A stretch of DNA of 64,000 nucleotides from an uncultured Pantoea sp. (GCA_913778495.1 CAJYVD010000030.1:124001-188000); one strand, 5' to 3'. Shown: positions 45,433 to 53,746, counted from the stretch's first letter. The notes: generated from the letters alone by a model not told the origin. Numbers and translations: made by a program.

Positions 45433-45827
45433 CATGGCTCGTATTACTGCTTCCAATGTTTCACACGCGAAGCGTGCGCTGTCTCCTGTTAATCAGACAC
45501 CGGCTGAGCAGTCGAATTACATGCCCACGTTCCCCGAATAATGCGCGTGCAGTCACAAATTAACGCGAAAGCAAAATAATCCCGCGCGCTCCCCAGCAGT
45601 CACCTGATTAAACTGCGCGGCTTAGTCACAACCTGCTGAAATAAAAAGAATATAGTTAATATCGCCAATTCGTGCCCTGTGACATTAATCACAAAAAATG
45701 CGCTGCCGCTAACCGTGTCAACGGTTGTCGCCGCGTAAAACGTGATGAATATGTGATCTCACTTGCAAATACAAACGTGTCGGACCGGAAGAATGTTGTC
45801 AGAGACGCAATTCACGGGAGCGCGACA
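45433..45827 (+). other. Long leader region of the PTS operon
   Basis: 395 bp without a convincing gene. A 38-codon frame (45425-45541) overlapping the LysR stop has no recognisable features. The region holds the CRP site at 45678-45693 and, further down, GTGATCTCAC near 45751. The promoter probably lies between the CRP site and about 45790. Confidence 0.5.
45678..45693. promoter_or_regulatory. CRP-cAMP binding site upstream of the PTS operon
   Basis: TGTGACATTAATCACA matches the symmetric CRP core TGTGA-N6-TCACA exactly. Its centre lies 142 bp before the kinase start codon, consistent with catabolite activation of the seven-gene operon. Confidence 0.78.
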
Positions 45828-46808
45828 ATGAGAATTGGTATAGCGATCAGCGGTGGGGATGTAAGCGGCATTAATAATTTCATTTTTCAAATCTCGCGCA
45901 TGATGCGCGCAGAGATCGTGTTATTTAACGGTGGCATTCCAGGATTGTTGGAAAACCGTCATCAGGAAATTTCAGCACGCGATCTGGTGGATTTTTCCAT
46001 CACCGCCATTCCGATTATGCAATCCGGTCGCACCACGCGGAAATTAATGCGTCAGGAGTATGAGGTGATTACCAAACAACTCAAATCGCTGCGCATCGAC
46101 GTATTAATTATGGCGGGCGGCGACGGTTCGCTGCAATTTCTCCATGCGCTGAGTGAATGCGGTGTGAACTGTTTTGGCGTAGGCATGACCATCGACAATG
46201 ATGTCTTCGGCAGCGATTACACCATCGGCTTTTCTACCGCGTGTGAACAGGTATTAAAAGAGGTCACGAAATTACGCAATACCGGACGGGCGCTGACCGG
46301 ACGCGTATTTATGGTAGAACTGCTCGGCGGTTATTGTGGCGAATTAACGCTGCAATCGGCGATTAAATCCAACGCCGATTTCGCGCTAATCCCAGAGTGT
46401 CAGATCGCGCCTGCGCTATTAGCAGAGCGCATCACCCAACGGCTGGCGGCACAAAATAGCGTAGTGATTTTGTGTTCAGAGGGCTACACACGTGAATATT
46501 CTCCCGGCTTTCAGGGGGCAATAGATACGTTAATTAAACAGCTTGAGCCGCTGATTGGGGTACGCATTCGTAAAACCATTATCGGTTACGGTTTGCGCAG
46601 TGGCGATCCCACCTGCGAGGAAATATACCAGGGCACCATTATGGCCAGTGAAGTCGCGCGCTGTATTCAATCGGGAATGCGCAATAAGGCGGTGATTATT
46701 AATAGCAATCATCGACCCATACCGATCGATTTATTAAGCATGAAAAAACGCCTGGTTGATGTTGAAGGGCATTATTACAAACTCGCTAAACAACTGCATA
46801 TCCTGTGA
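45828..46808 (+). CDS. 6-phosphofructokinase-family sugar-phosphate kinase (PTS operon)
   Basis: 326 aa, about PfkA length. PfkA landmarks are present: RIGIAISGGDVSGINN (ATP loop, variant of GGDxPGMN), AGGDGSLQ (97-103; Gly at the position that favours ATP over pyrophosphate), MTIDNDVFGSDYTIGFSTA (catalytic Asp in TIDND, 121-125) and VELLGGYCGELTL. The C-terminal HxQRGGxP loop is altered to IGYGLRSGDPTCEE, which points to a substrate other than fructose-6-phosphate. GGGAG precedes the ATG; upstream in-frame ATG 45672 would overlap the CRP site. First gene of the operon with EIIB, EIIC, aldolase and EIIA. Role: C1 or C6 phosphorylation of the imported sugar phosphate (inference). Confidence 0.85.
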   Translation: MRIGIAISGGDVSGINNFIFQISRMMRAEIVLFNGGIPGLLENRHQEISARDLVDFSITAIPIMQSGRTTRKLMRQEYEVITKQLKSLRIDVLIMAGGDGSLQFLHALSECGVNCFGVGMTIDNDVFGSDYTIGFSTACEQVLKEVTKLRNTGRALTGRVFMVELLGGYCGELTLQSAIKSNADFALIPECQIAPALLAERITQRLAAQNSVVILCSEGYTREYSPGFQGAIDTLIKQLEPLIGVRIRKTIIGYGLRSGDPTCEEIYQGTIMASEVARCIQSGMRNKAVIINSNHRPIPIDLLSMKKRLVDVEGHYYKLAKQLHIL

Positions 46809-46818
46809 GGAAATAACC

Positions 46819-47133
46819 ATGCTGAAAATATTATGTGTGTGTGGCTGTGGTTTAGGTTCAAGTTTTGCTATCGAAATGAGCGCGAAGTCGGTATTAAAAA
46901 AGCTCGAAATCGATGCAGATATCGATCACACCACCATTTCTGAAGCCAACGCGTTTAAGTCCGATATGATTCTCACGCAAAAAGCGTTTGCCGATGTATT
47001 AAATGCCGATGCCAGTCCAGAACAAATGAAACGCGTAATTATTCTTAATCGCCTTACCGATAAAGCGGAAATAGAAGAAAAAATCGTCGCGTTTATGAAA
47101 GAGCACAATATTAAGGCGGCCAGCCATGAATAG
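46819..47133 (+). CDS. PTS EIIB subunit (ascorbate/galactitol-type)
   Basis: 104 aa phosphocarrier domain. The P-loop with the phospho-cysteine is ILCVCGCGLGSSFAIEM (Cys8 by position). It passes phosphate from EIIA (49647-50084) to the incoming sugar. GAGGAAAT precedes the ATG. It overlaps the EIIC start by 8 bp. Confidence 0.9.
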   Translation: MLKILCVCGCGLGSSFAIEMSAKSVLKKLEIDADIDHTTISEANAFKSDMILTQKAFADVLNADASPEQMKRVIILNRLTDKAEIEEKIVAFMKEHNIKAASHE

Positions 47134-48493
47134 CGTAATTAACTTCCTGATTAAAGATCTGCTGGGTCAAGCTTCCATACTGATTGCGTTTATCGCGCTT
47201 ATTGGTCTGGTGCTGCAAAAAAAATCTCTCGGCAAAGTGGTGGAGGGCACGTTCAAAACGCTGCTGGGCTTTTTGATTATGATGGCCGGCATCAACATTA
47301 TTGTGGGAGCCTTAACCTTCCTCAATACCATCTTCACTCACGGTTTTGGTATGCAGGGCTATATCACTGACGTGGCCGCCATTGCGGGATTAGCCAATCG
47401 CGAGCTGGGCTCAGAAGTGGCGCTCACGCTGCTGGTGATCTTTGTGGTGAATATCATCATCGCGCGCATTACGCCGTTTAAATACATTTTTCTTACCGGT
47501 CAGGCGCTGCTGTGGATGGCCACCATCGGCGCGGTCATTGGCTATAAAGCCGGGCTGACCGGCCTGCCGCTGATTCTCACCGGCGGCATCTTTGGCGGCG
47601 TAATGGCGGTGGTCATGCCGGCGCTTGCGCAGCCGGTGGTGCGGCGTATTACCGATTCCGACGACGTGGCGCTCGGCCATTTCTGCACTATCGGCTATCT
47701 GCTTACGGCGGCGGTGGCCAAAGTGGTGGGGAAAGGATCGCGCTCGACGGAGGATCTCAAGCTCCCCGATAACTTCAAGTTTCTGCAAGACACCTATTTG
47801 TCGATGGCGGTGGTCATGGTGCCGATGTACCTGATCCCGGCGCTGGCGGCGGGTCCGGCGTTTATCGCGCAGTACAGCAACGGCATGAACTACCTGATGT
47901 ACGCCTTTATGCAATCCATTCAGTTTGTGGCCGGGGTATTTGTGCTCTACAGCGGCGTGCGCTTACTGCTGAATGAGCTGGTCCCGGCGTTCCGCGGCAT
48001 TGCCATGCGTCTCGTGCCGGACGCCAAGCCTGCGCTCGATTGCCCGGTGATGTTCCCGTACGCACCCAACGCGGTGATCGTCGGCTTCCTCGCCACCACG
48101 CTGGGATCGGTGGTTGGCATGCTGGTGTTCCCGATGTTCGGGCTGGCGATGATCCTGCCTGGCCTGCTGACCAACTTCTTTGCTGGCGGCACCGCCGGCG
48201 TGTTTGGCAACGCCCTCGGCGGGCGGCGCGGCGCGATGATCGGCGGCTTCGTGCACGGCCTGTTTATCACCTTCCTGCCCGCTATTTTGGTCCCGATGCT
48301 GGAGAGCTATGGCTTCACCGGCGTGACCTTCAGCGACTCTGACGTCATCAGCACCGGGCTCGTGCTGGGACACGCTTTCCAAAATAACTGGCTGTTTGTC
48401 GCGCTCTTTGTCCTGTTCATTACCGTCATTGCCTGGTTTGTTAACGGAAAATCTCCCCACTCTCACGAGGAAAAACCGCATGAAACTGTATAA
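47126..48493 (+). CDS. PTS EIIC permease, UlaA (ascorbate-type) family
   Basis: Membrane permease of 455 aa with about 10-11 hydrophobic segments, UlaA/SgaT family. Family features are KVVEGTFKTLLGFLIMMAGINIIVGAL near the N-terminus, TPFKYIFLTGQALLWMA, and repeated FFAGGTAGVFGNALGGRRGAMIGGF. Ascorbate itself is unlikely, because no ulaG, ulaD or ulaE-type genes are present and the partners are an aldolase and a PFK-like kinase. It overlaps EIIB (8 bp) and the aldolase gene (14 bp). Confidence 0.92.
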   Translation: MNSVINFLIKDLLGQASILIAFIALIGLVLQKKSLGKVVEGTFKTLLGFLIMMAGINIIVGALTFLNTIFTHGFGMQGYITDVAAIAGLANRELGSEVALTLLVIFVVNIIIARITPFKYIFLTGQALLWMATIGAVIGYKAGLTGLPLILTGGIFGGVMAVVMPALAQPVVRRITDSDDVALGHFCTIGYLLTAAVAKVVGKGSRSTEDLKLPDNFKFLQDTYLSMAVVMVPMYLIPALAAGPAFIAQYSNGMNYLMYAFMQSIQFVAGVFVLYSGVRLLLNELVPAFRGIAMRLVPDAKPALDCPVMFPYAPNAVIVGFLATTLGSVVGMLVFPMFGLAMILPGLLTNFFAGGTAGVFGNALGGRRGAMIGGFVHGLFITFLPAILVPMLESYGFTGVTFSDSDVISTGLVLGHAFQNNWLFVALFVLFITVIAWFVNGKSPHSHEEKPHETV

Positions 48494-49322
48494 CTTCACC
48501 GAGCTGTTACAGGTGGCTAAACAGCGTGATTTCAAAGCACTGGGCTCCTTCAACCTGCACTGTCTGGAGATGTTGCCCGCCTTTTTCAGTGCGGCAGAAA
48601 AAACCCACAGTCCGTTAATGATTCAGATTTCAACCGGCACCGCGAAATACCTCGGCCATAAACTGCTGGTGGATGCCATTCGCTCGCTGTCCGAAAGCCG
48701 CGATGTGCCTGCCTGTTTACACCTCGATCACTGTTCCGATTTACCGGCGATTCAAACGGCCATCGACGCGGGCTTTAGCTCGGTGATGTACGACGGCTCA
48801 CATCTGCCGATTGACGAGAACATTGCCAACACGCGGCGGGTGATCGACATGGCGCGCCCGGCGAATGTGTCCGTGGAGGCTGAACTGGGTGCCATCGGCG
48901 GTTCGGAAGATGGCAAGTGCGTCGCCATGAGCGAAACCGCGTTTACCACGGTTGAGGATGCACGGCGCTTTGTGCAGGAAACCGGCGTGGACATGCTGGC
49001 CATCTCCATCGGTACCGTGCACGGCCTCTACACGGGCAAAGCGCAGATCCAGCACCAACGGCTGGCTGACATCACGGCCGCCACCCACACGCCGCTGGTG
49101 TTACACGGTGGAACCGGCGTCAGCGACGACGATATGCGGTTGGCGGTGCGGAGCGGTATCGAAAAGGTCAACGTGGGCACAGAGATGAACGTGCAGTGGG
49201 TCGCCAACTGTAAACAGACGTTTGAAAAAGGCAAGGTTAACGACAGCGTACGCAATTTTCTGGTGCCGGCCAACGATGCGGTTACCCACGTGTTGGTGGA
49301 GAAAATGTCGCTGTTCCGCTAG
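48480..49322 (+). CDS. Class II ketose-bisphosphate aldolase (GatY/KbaY-like)
   Basis: 280 aa zinc-dependent aldolase. Active-site segments are LHLDHCSDL (catalytic Asp83 and zinc His84), VEAELGAIGG, IGTVHGLY (zinc His) and VLHGGTGVSDDD, with the phosphate-binding VNVGTEM. The length is that of tagatose-1,6-bisphosphate aldolases. It should cleave the bisphosphate made by the PFK-like kinase to DHAP and a phosphorylated aldehyde. ATG at 48480 lies inside the end of EIIC. Confidence 0.92.
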   Translation: MKLYNFTELLQVAKQRDFKALGSFNLHCLEMLPAFFSAAEKTHSPLMIQISTGTAKYLGHKLLVDAIRSLSESRDVPACLHLDHCSDLPAIQTAIDAGFSSVMYDGSHLPIDENIANTRRVIDMARPANVSVEAELGAIGGSEDGKCVAMSETAFTTVEDARRFVQETGVDMLAISIGTVHGLYTGKAQIQHQRLADITAATHTPLVLHGGTGVSDDDMRLAVRSGIEKVNVGTEMNVQWVANCKQTFEKGKVNDSVRNFLVPANDAVTHVLVEKMSLFR

Positions 49323-49368
49323 GCCAGCGCACGCTTCGTGCACCTCAAGTCAGGTAGAAGGAGACGCT

Positions 49369-49650
49369 ATGTTTGGATTGTTCAAGAAGGGCGCGGACGC
49401 AGCGCGCCCGCAACAGCAGGACATTGAGCAGCAAGCCGAAAGCCTCAACGCGGAGATCCAACAGCTGGAGCAGCGGTTGGGCAGCGCACCGCGCGACGCA
49501 GAGACACAAAAGCAGCTGATGCTGGCGTACAATCGCGCGCTGCCGCTGTATGCGAAAAGCGCGCGGTTTCGCCCGGACATCGACGCGCTATTTGTGAAAA
49601 TCGATGCGCTGCGTAACACCATTCGTACCTCAATTCAGGAGGCGGGATGA
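49369..49650 (+). CDS. Small helical protein of unknown function inside the PTS operon
   Basis: 93 aa, preceded by GAAGGAGA at good spacing, and overlapping the EIIA start by 4 bp, so it is expressed with the operon. The N-terminus MFGLFKKGADAARP is followed by a helix with heptad-like pattern (QQDIEQQAESLNAEIQQLEQRL, about 18-40) and a second helical half (LMLAYNRALPLYAKSARF, IDALFVKIDALRNTIRT). It is predicted to be a coiled-coil adaptor. I do not recognise the family. Confidence 0.72.
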   Translation: MFGLFKKGADAARPQQQDIEQQAESLNAEIQQLEQRLGSAPRDAETQKQLMLAYNRALPLYAKSARFRPDIDALFVKIDALRNTIRTSIQEAG

Positions 49651-50084
49651 GCATAAAACAGTTGCTACAGGAGGCGGACGCCATTCAGGTGGGCATCACA
49701 GCCAACGACTGGCGGGATGCGATCGCCCTGGCCGCCCGCCCGTTGGTGAAGGGCGGTTATCTTCAGCCGTCGTATCCTGAGGCGGTGATCGCCAATACCT
49801 TAACCCACGGGGCGTATTACGTGTTTGACGAAGGGATTGCCATCCCGCACGCCCGGCCCGAGAGCGGGGTGCTGAAAGACTGTTTTAGCCTGCTGGTGCT
49901 GACGCAGCCCATTTCATTTCAGGGCAGCGAAAAAGCTGACATTGTGATCCTGTTCGGGGCGCGCGACAGCAACGCCCACATTGAAGAGGGCATCCGCGCC
50001 ATCGTCACCCTGTTGGACGATGAGCACACGCTGGTGCGCCTCCGTCAAGCCAGTAGCGCAGCGGAGGTCATCGAGATTCTATGA
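49647..50084 (+). CDS. PTS EIIA subunit (fructose/mannitol/nitrogen-type fold)
   Basis: 145 aa. The phosphorylation site is GIAIPHARPE with His68. Other family segments are EAVIANTLTHGAYYVFDEG, CFSLLVLTQPISF and AIVTLLDDEHTL. It takes phosphate from HPr and hands it to EIIB. AGGAGG precedes the ATG. Confidence 0.92.
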   Translation: MSIKQLLQEADAIQVGITANDWRDAIALAARPLVKGGYLQPSYPEAVIANTLTHGAYYVFDEGIAIPHARPESGVLKDCFSLLVLTQPISFQGSEKADIVILFGARDSNAHIEEGIRAIVTLLDDEHTLVRLRQASSAAEVIEIL

Positions 50085-50665
50085 CCATGCCCTGCAAACA
50101 GAAAACGGTGGTGCTGGTAAACGGTATTCCGGCGTCGGGAAAAAGCACGCTGACCCGCGCGCTGGCGCAGCAGTTTGGTTTTCCCGTGCTCACGCTGGAC
50201 AGCCTTAAAGAGCCGTTTATGCGCTATTTTGCACCGGTGGATCGTCAGCGTAACCGCCAACTCGGCTGTGCTGCCTATCAGGCGATATGGAACGTAGTGG
50301 GTCAGGCACCGGCTGAGTGCACCTGGCTGATTGACGCCTGGTTCGGGTTTCAGCCGGTTTCGGTGCTGCAAGAGGGGCTTGAGCAGGCTGGCGTCACGCG
50401 CGTGCTGGAACTGTGGCTGGCGATCTCGCCGGATGATGCGGTGGCGCGCTATCAGGCGCGTCTCACGCAGCGCCTGCCCGGCCATCCCGGCGCGGAATAT
50501 CTGCCAGAACTGCACAAGCTGGCGGAAACGGCGCGCCCGATGGCGCTGGGGCCGGTATTGTCGCTGGCGGCGAACGCCCTTGATGTCGAGGCCGCCAGTC
50601 GCTGGCTGCACCGTCAGCTACAGGCGTCCACCGCCGCGCCACCGCGCCTGTCACGATCGGGCTAA
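50081..50665 (+). CDS. P-loop small-molecule kinase-like protein (AAA_33 type), last gene of the PTS operon
   Basis: 194 aa. The Walker A is LVNGIPASGKSTLTRAL near residue 13, followed by a probable acceptor-region VLTLDSLKEPF and a Walker B-like TWLIDAWFGF. The layout resembles gluconate-kinase-like or chloramphenicol-phosphotransferase-like P-loop kinases. Its ATG overlaps the EIIA stop by 4 bp, so it belongs to the operon. Substrate unknown; it could phosphorylate a non-PTS intermediate. Confidence 0.78.
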   Translation: MTMPCKQKTVVLVNGIPASGKSTLTRALAQQFGFPVLTLDSLKEPFMRYFAPVDRQRNRQLGCAAYQAIWNVVGQAPAECTWLIDAWFGFQPVSVLQEGLEQAGVTRVLELWLAISPDDAVARYQARLTQRLPGHPGAEYLPELHKLAETARPMALGPVLSLAANALDVEAASRWLHRQLQASTAAPPRLSRSG

Positions 50666-51033
50666 CGGTGGTCTGCCGGGAGAAATGCCGCGCAAAGAAA
50701 AAGTCCGGTGCAGGTCAAAACGGCACGTAGCGCGCCGCAGTGGCCACACCTTTATTTACGCTGATTGGCGCGCGGACGGAATTTATCCCTCATCGCTTTT
50801 ACAGGATGTCGTGAATGAATATTCCACGTGCCGCGTTTAATTATCGCTACGCGTTGCGCGTCAGATAAAAAACGCGGCGGCGTGAATACGAAAAAAAAAC
50901 GCAGATTACCGATCTCGCTGCGTTTGCAAAATACCGCATCCTCTTCCATATATAGATTGACGCCTGTTATCTCTTGCTTCGTTTATTTCTTTCTCGCGCA
51001 GAGTTTCTGCGCTTTTTTTTTCAGGAGCGGCCT
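50666..51033 (+). other. Gene-free gap after the PTS operon
   Basis: 368 bp. I see no gene. An 8-bp stem AAACGCAG/CTGCGTTT with a 13-nt loop lies at 50897-50925, with an A-run upstream rather than a T-run downstream, so it is not a good plus-strand terminator. The right end carries the ribosome-binding site of the next gene. Confidence 0.45.
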
Positions 51034-51867
51034 GTGCGTATTCATCACCTTAACTGCGGATGCATGTGTCCCGCTGGCGGCGCGCTGTTTGATGGCTTTA
51101 GTCGTGGACTCTTCGCCCATCTGGTGTGTCACTGTTTATTATTGGAAACCGACAGGCAGGGGCTGGTATTAGTGGATACCGGTTTTGGCCGTGAGGATAT
51201 TGCGCATCCCGCCCAACGGCTGTCCGGTTTTTTCCGTGTGCTAAATAATATTCGCTACCGCGAATCATTATGCGCAAAGACGCAAATTGAATTATTGGGC
51301 TTTCGCGCGGCGGACGTGCGCCATATTATTTTAACCCACCTCGACTTTGATCACGCGGGCGGCATCAGTGATTTTCCGTCCGCGAAAATCCATCTTTTGC
51401 AGCATGAATTGGATTACGTCAGTCAGCGCAACGGCACCTGGCTTAATCGTCAGCGTTACCGGCCTCAGCAGTGGCGAACGCATGATGGCTGGCGCGGCTA
51501 TCCCAGCCAGGGAGAGCAGTGGTTTGGGTTTGACGCGGTGCGCGCGCTGGATGATTTTAACGATGACATTCTCTTTGTGCCGCTGCCGGGACATACGCCG
51601 GGTCATAGCGGTGTGGCGATCCGCCATGGGGACGGCTGGCTGCTGCACGGTGGAGACGCCTGGTTTTATCGCGATGAAATGCGCCATGTTGAACGCCACT
51701 GCACGCCCGGTCTGCGTGCTTATCAGCGTTTTATGTGCAGTGACGTGAGCGCCTGGCGACACAACCAGCAGCGGCTGCGCAACCTGTCTTTAGCGCAGGC
51801 CCAAACGATCCAGCTTTTTTGCAGCCACGATGCGCGTGAACTGGCGCAATGCCAGTCCGCCGTGTAG
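51034..51867 (+). CDS. Metallo-beta-lactamase-fold hydrolase (lactonase-like)
   Basis: 277 aa. Zinc motif IILTHLDFDHAGG (HxxxDH form THLDFDHAGG), with LPGHTPGHSG, LLHGGDAWF and a late FCSHDARE His. The N-terminus IHHLNCGCMCPAGG is typical of the AttM/AiiB-like side of the family, so quorum-signal lactone or other ester hydrolysis is possible but unproven. The start is GTG at 51034 with AGGAG eight bases upstream; the frame is open to 50974 but without a better site. Confidence 0.85.
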   Translation: MRIHHLNCGCMCPAGGALFDGFSRGLFAHLVCHCLLLETDRQGLVLVDTGFGREDIAHPAQRLSGFFRVLNNIRYRESLCAKTQIELLGFRAADVRHIILTHLDFDHAGGISDFPSAKIHLLQHELDYVSQRNGTWLNRQRYRPQQWRTHDGWRGYPSQGEQWFGFDAVRALDDFNDDILFVPLPGHTPGHSGVAIRHGDGWLLHGGDAWFYRDEMRHVERHCTPGLRAYQRFMCSDVSAWRHNQQRLRNLSLAQAQTIQLFCSHDARELAQCQSAV

Positions 51868-51974
51868 CTTTTCGCAATTCATCGCGGCGGCATGCTTTAT
51901 CTCTACTAATCTTTACAGGCGGTGTCGCACTGCGCGGCGACCGTCTGATAATAAACAGGATTAGGGAGAGTAAT

Positions 51975-52397
51975 ATGCTGTATACCTCGGGACGATCGCG
52001 GCTCGGCGTAGCGATCTATACGCTGTTGGAGCCTCTGCCGCTGGGCTTTTTCTTCGCCGCCTGGCTGTTTGACATCATCTACCTGCAAACCTTTGTGATT
52101 ATGTGGACCAAATCGGCGAGCTGGCTCATTGCCCTTGGACTGGTGCTGGCCATCCTGCCTCGACTTATCAGCCTGGTTTACCTATTTCGCGGCGCGACAG
52201 CGGCAGAAAAAACGCACTTCTGGCTGATGCTGGTCGCCGTTGTGCTGGCGATTGTGAATGCGTTTATTCACAGCCGCGACGCCTATGCCGTGGTGCCGCT
52301 GGGCGTCACGCTCTCTACGCTGGTGGTGGCGCTGATGCTGCTGGCCAACCTGCTACAATCGCTGCGCGCGCCGCGTGTGCTGGGAGGTCAGCCATGA
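51975..52397 (+). CDS. DUF2231-type four-helix membrane protein
   Basis: 140 aa inner-membrane protein with four hydrophobic segments (about 22-42, 48-68, 83-103, 110-130) and the N-terminal pattern YTLLEPLPLGFFFAAWLFDIIY. Its stop overlaps the start of the sorbosone dehydrogenase gene by 4 bp. In other bacteria such proteins accompany PQQ- or haem-linked periplasmic dehydrogenases, so it may help pass electrons to the membrane (inference). GGGAGAG precedes the ATG. Confidence 0.82.
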   Translation: MLYTSGRSRLGVAIYTLLEPLPLGFFFAAWLFDIIYLQTFVIMWTKSASWLIALGLVLAILPRLISLVYLFRGATAAEKTHFWLMLVAVVLAIVNAFIHSRDAYAVVPLGVTLSTLVVALMLLANLLQSLRAPRVLGGQP

Positions 52398-53686
52398 AAC
52401 CGATGCTCAGTGTAATCGCCCTGGCGGTGCTGCTCAGCGGCTGCGATGACGGCGCCAAACTCGATCCGCAAAAACAGATTGGCCCCAATCCGGAGTTGCC
52501 CCAGGCGCAAAACTTCCTGATGCCACCGATGCAGGTGCCGGAGGGCGTCGCGTGGAAAGCGGGAGAGATGCCGAAGGTGGCGCAGGGATTAAAAATTGAA
52601 AAAATCGCCGACCAGTTACAGCATCCGCGCCAGGTGCTGGTGCTGCCGAACAATGATGTGTTGGTCGCCGAGTCAAACGGTCAACCTAAACCGATCACCG
52701 CGCCTAAACAGCTGATTATGGGGATCGTGCAGAAAGCCTCCGGCAAGGGCGGCGAGGGCGGTAACCGCATTACGCTGCTGCGCAACGTAAAGGGTAAATG
52801 GGAGCAGCATCGCTTTATTGAGCACTTAACCTCGCCGTTTGGCATGCAGCTGGTGGGCAACACGCTCTACGTCGCCAATGCCGATAGCCTGGTGAAATTC
52901 CCCTATGAAACCGGACAGACGGAAATCCGCACTCCGCCCGAAACCGTCACCGAGCTGCCAGGCGGTCCGATTAATCACCACTGGACCAAATCGCTGCTGG
53001 CCAGCCCGGACGGCAGCAAGCTGTATGTGGGCGTCGGATCGAACAGCAACGTTGGGGAAAATGGCCTGGGCGAAGAGTATCGCCGCGCGGCGGTGCTTGA
53101 GGTGGATGCGGCAAGCGGCGCCAGCCGAATTTTTGCCAGCGGGATCCGTAACCCGACGGGACTGCAGTGGGAACCGCAGAGCGGCAAGCTGTGGGCGGTG
53201 GTCAATGAACGGGATGAAATCGGCTCCGATTTGGTGCCGGACTACCTGACATCGGTGCAAGATAAAGGCTTTTATGGCTGGCCCTATAGCTATTTTGGTC
53301 AGCACGTAGACGTGCGCGCGCAGCCGCCACGGCCCGATCTGGTGGAAAAAGCCATCAAGCCCGATTATGCGCTCAGCTCACACGTGGCGCCGTTGGGCCT
53401 GCTGTTTTACGGTGCGGATAATATGCCGCAGTACCGCGGCGGTGCCTTTATTAGCGAACACGGTAGCTGGAACCGCACGCCGCTTAATGGCTATCAGGTG
53501 GTGTGGGTGAAATTCGAAAACGGCAAGCCGGTGGGCGAACCGCAGCCGGTGGTAACCGGTTTCCTGACGGATGACGGCAAACAGGTGCGCGGTCTGCCGG
53601 TGGGCTTAGCCGCGGATCAGCAAGGTGGTGTGCTGATTGCCGATGACGCGGGTAACGCCATTTGGCGCATAAGCGCCGCGCAGTAG
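52394..53686 (+). CDS. PQQ-dependent sorbosone/glucose dehydrogenase-type lipoprotein
   Basis: 430 aa. Lipobox LLSGC (Cys17) follows a short signal, so it is a periplasm-facing lipoprotein. The mature part is a six-bladed beta-propeller of the soluble PQQ aldose/sorbosone dehydrogenase family (related to YliI/Asd): LQHPRQVLVLPNNDVLVAES, TSPFGMQLVGNTLYVAN, NHHWTKSLLASPDGSKLYVGVGSNSNVGENG, IRNPTGLQWEPQSGKLWAVVNERDEIG and APLGLLFYGADNMP are typical blades. The residues SH and HHW near the central pore suit PQQ binding. Translationally coupled to the membrane protein before it. Substrate not certain. Confidence 0.87.
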   Translation: MKPMLSVIALAVLLSGCDDGAKLDPQKQIGPNPELPQAQNFLMPPMQVPEGVAWKAGEMPKVAQGLKIEKIADQLQHPRQVLVLPNNDVLVAESNGQPKPITAPKQLIMGIVQKASGKGGEGGNRITLLRNVKGKWEQHRFIEHLTSPFGMQLVGNTLYVANADSLVKFPYETGQTEIRTPPETVTELPGGPINHHWTKSLLASPDGSKLYVGVGSNSNVGENGLGEEYRRAAVLEVDAASGASRIFASGIRNPTGLQWEPQSGKLWAVVNERDEIGSDLVPDYLTSVQDKGFYGWPYSYFGQHVDVRAQPPRPDLVEKAIKPDYALSSHVAPLGLLFYGADNMPQYRGGAFISEHGSWNRTPLNGYQVVWVKFENGKPVGEPQPVVTGFLTDDGKQVRGLPVGLAADQQGGVLIADDAGNAIWRISAAQ

Positions 53687-53702
53687 TAGCGTATTGCAGG
53701 CA

Positions 53703-53746
53703 TAAAAAAAAGGATTTGGCCTCTAAAGCCAAATCCTTATTTTTTT
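53703..53746. terminator. Bidirectional terminator shared by the dehydrogenase gene and the antitoxin RNA
   Basis: An 11-bp perfect stem AAGGATTTGGC/GCCAAATCCTT with a 7-nt loop, a T-run on the plus side (ATTTTTTTG) and an A-run on the left that gives a T-run on the minus strand. It terminates the gene ending at 53686 and, from the other side, the small RNA described at 53703-53802. Confidence 0.9.

Noticed and set aside
45425-45541. 38-codon frame overlapping the end of the GcvA-like LysR gene
   Set aside because: Overlap with the stop looks like coupling, but there is no supporting motif or ribosome site, and length is within chance.
50889-50925. Hairpin with adjacent run of nine A residues
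   Set aside because: Would be a minus-strand terminator, but no minus-strand gene reads into it; stem is short with a large loop.
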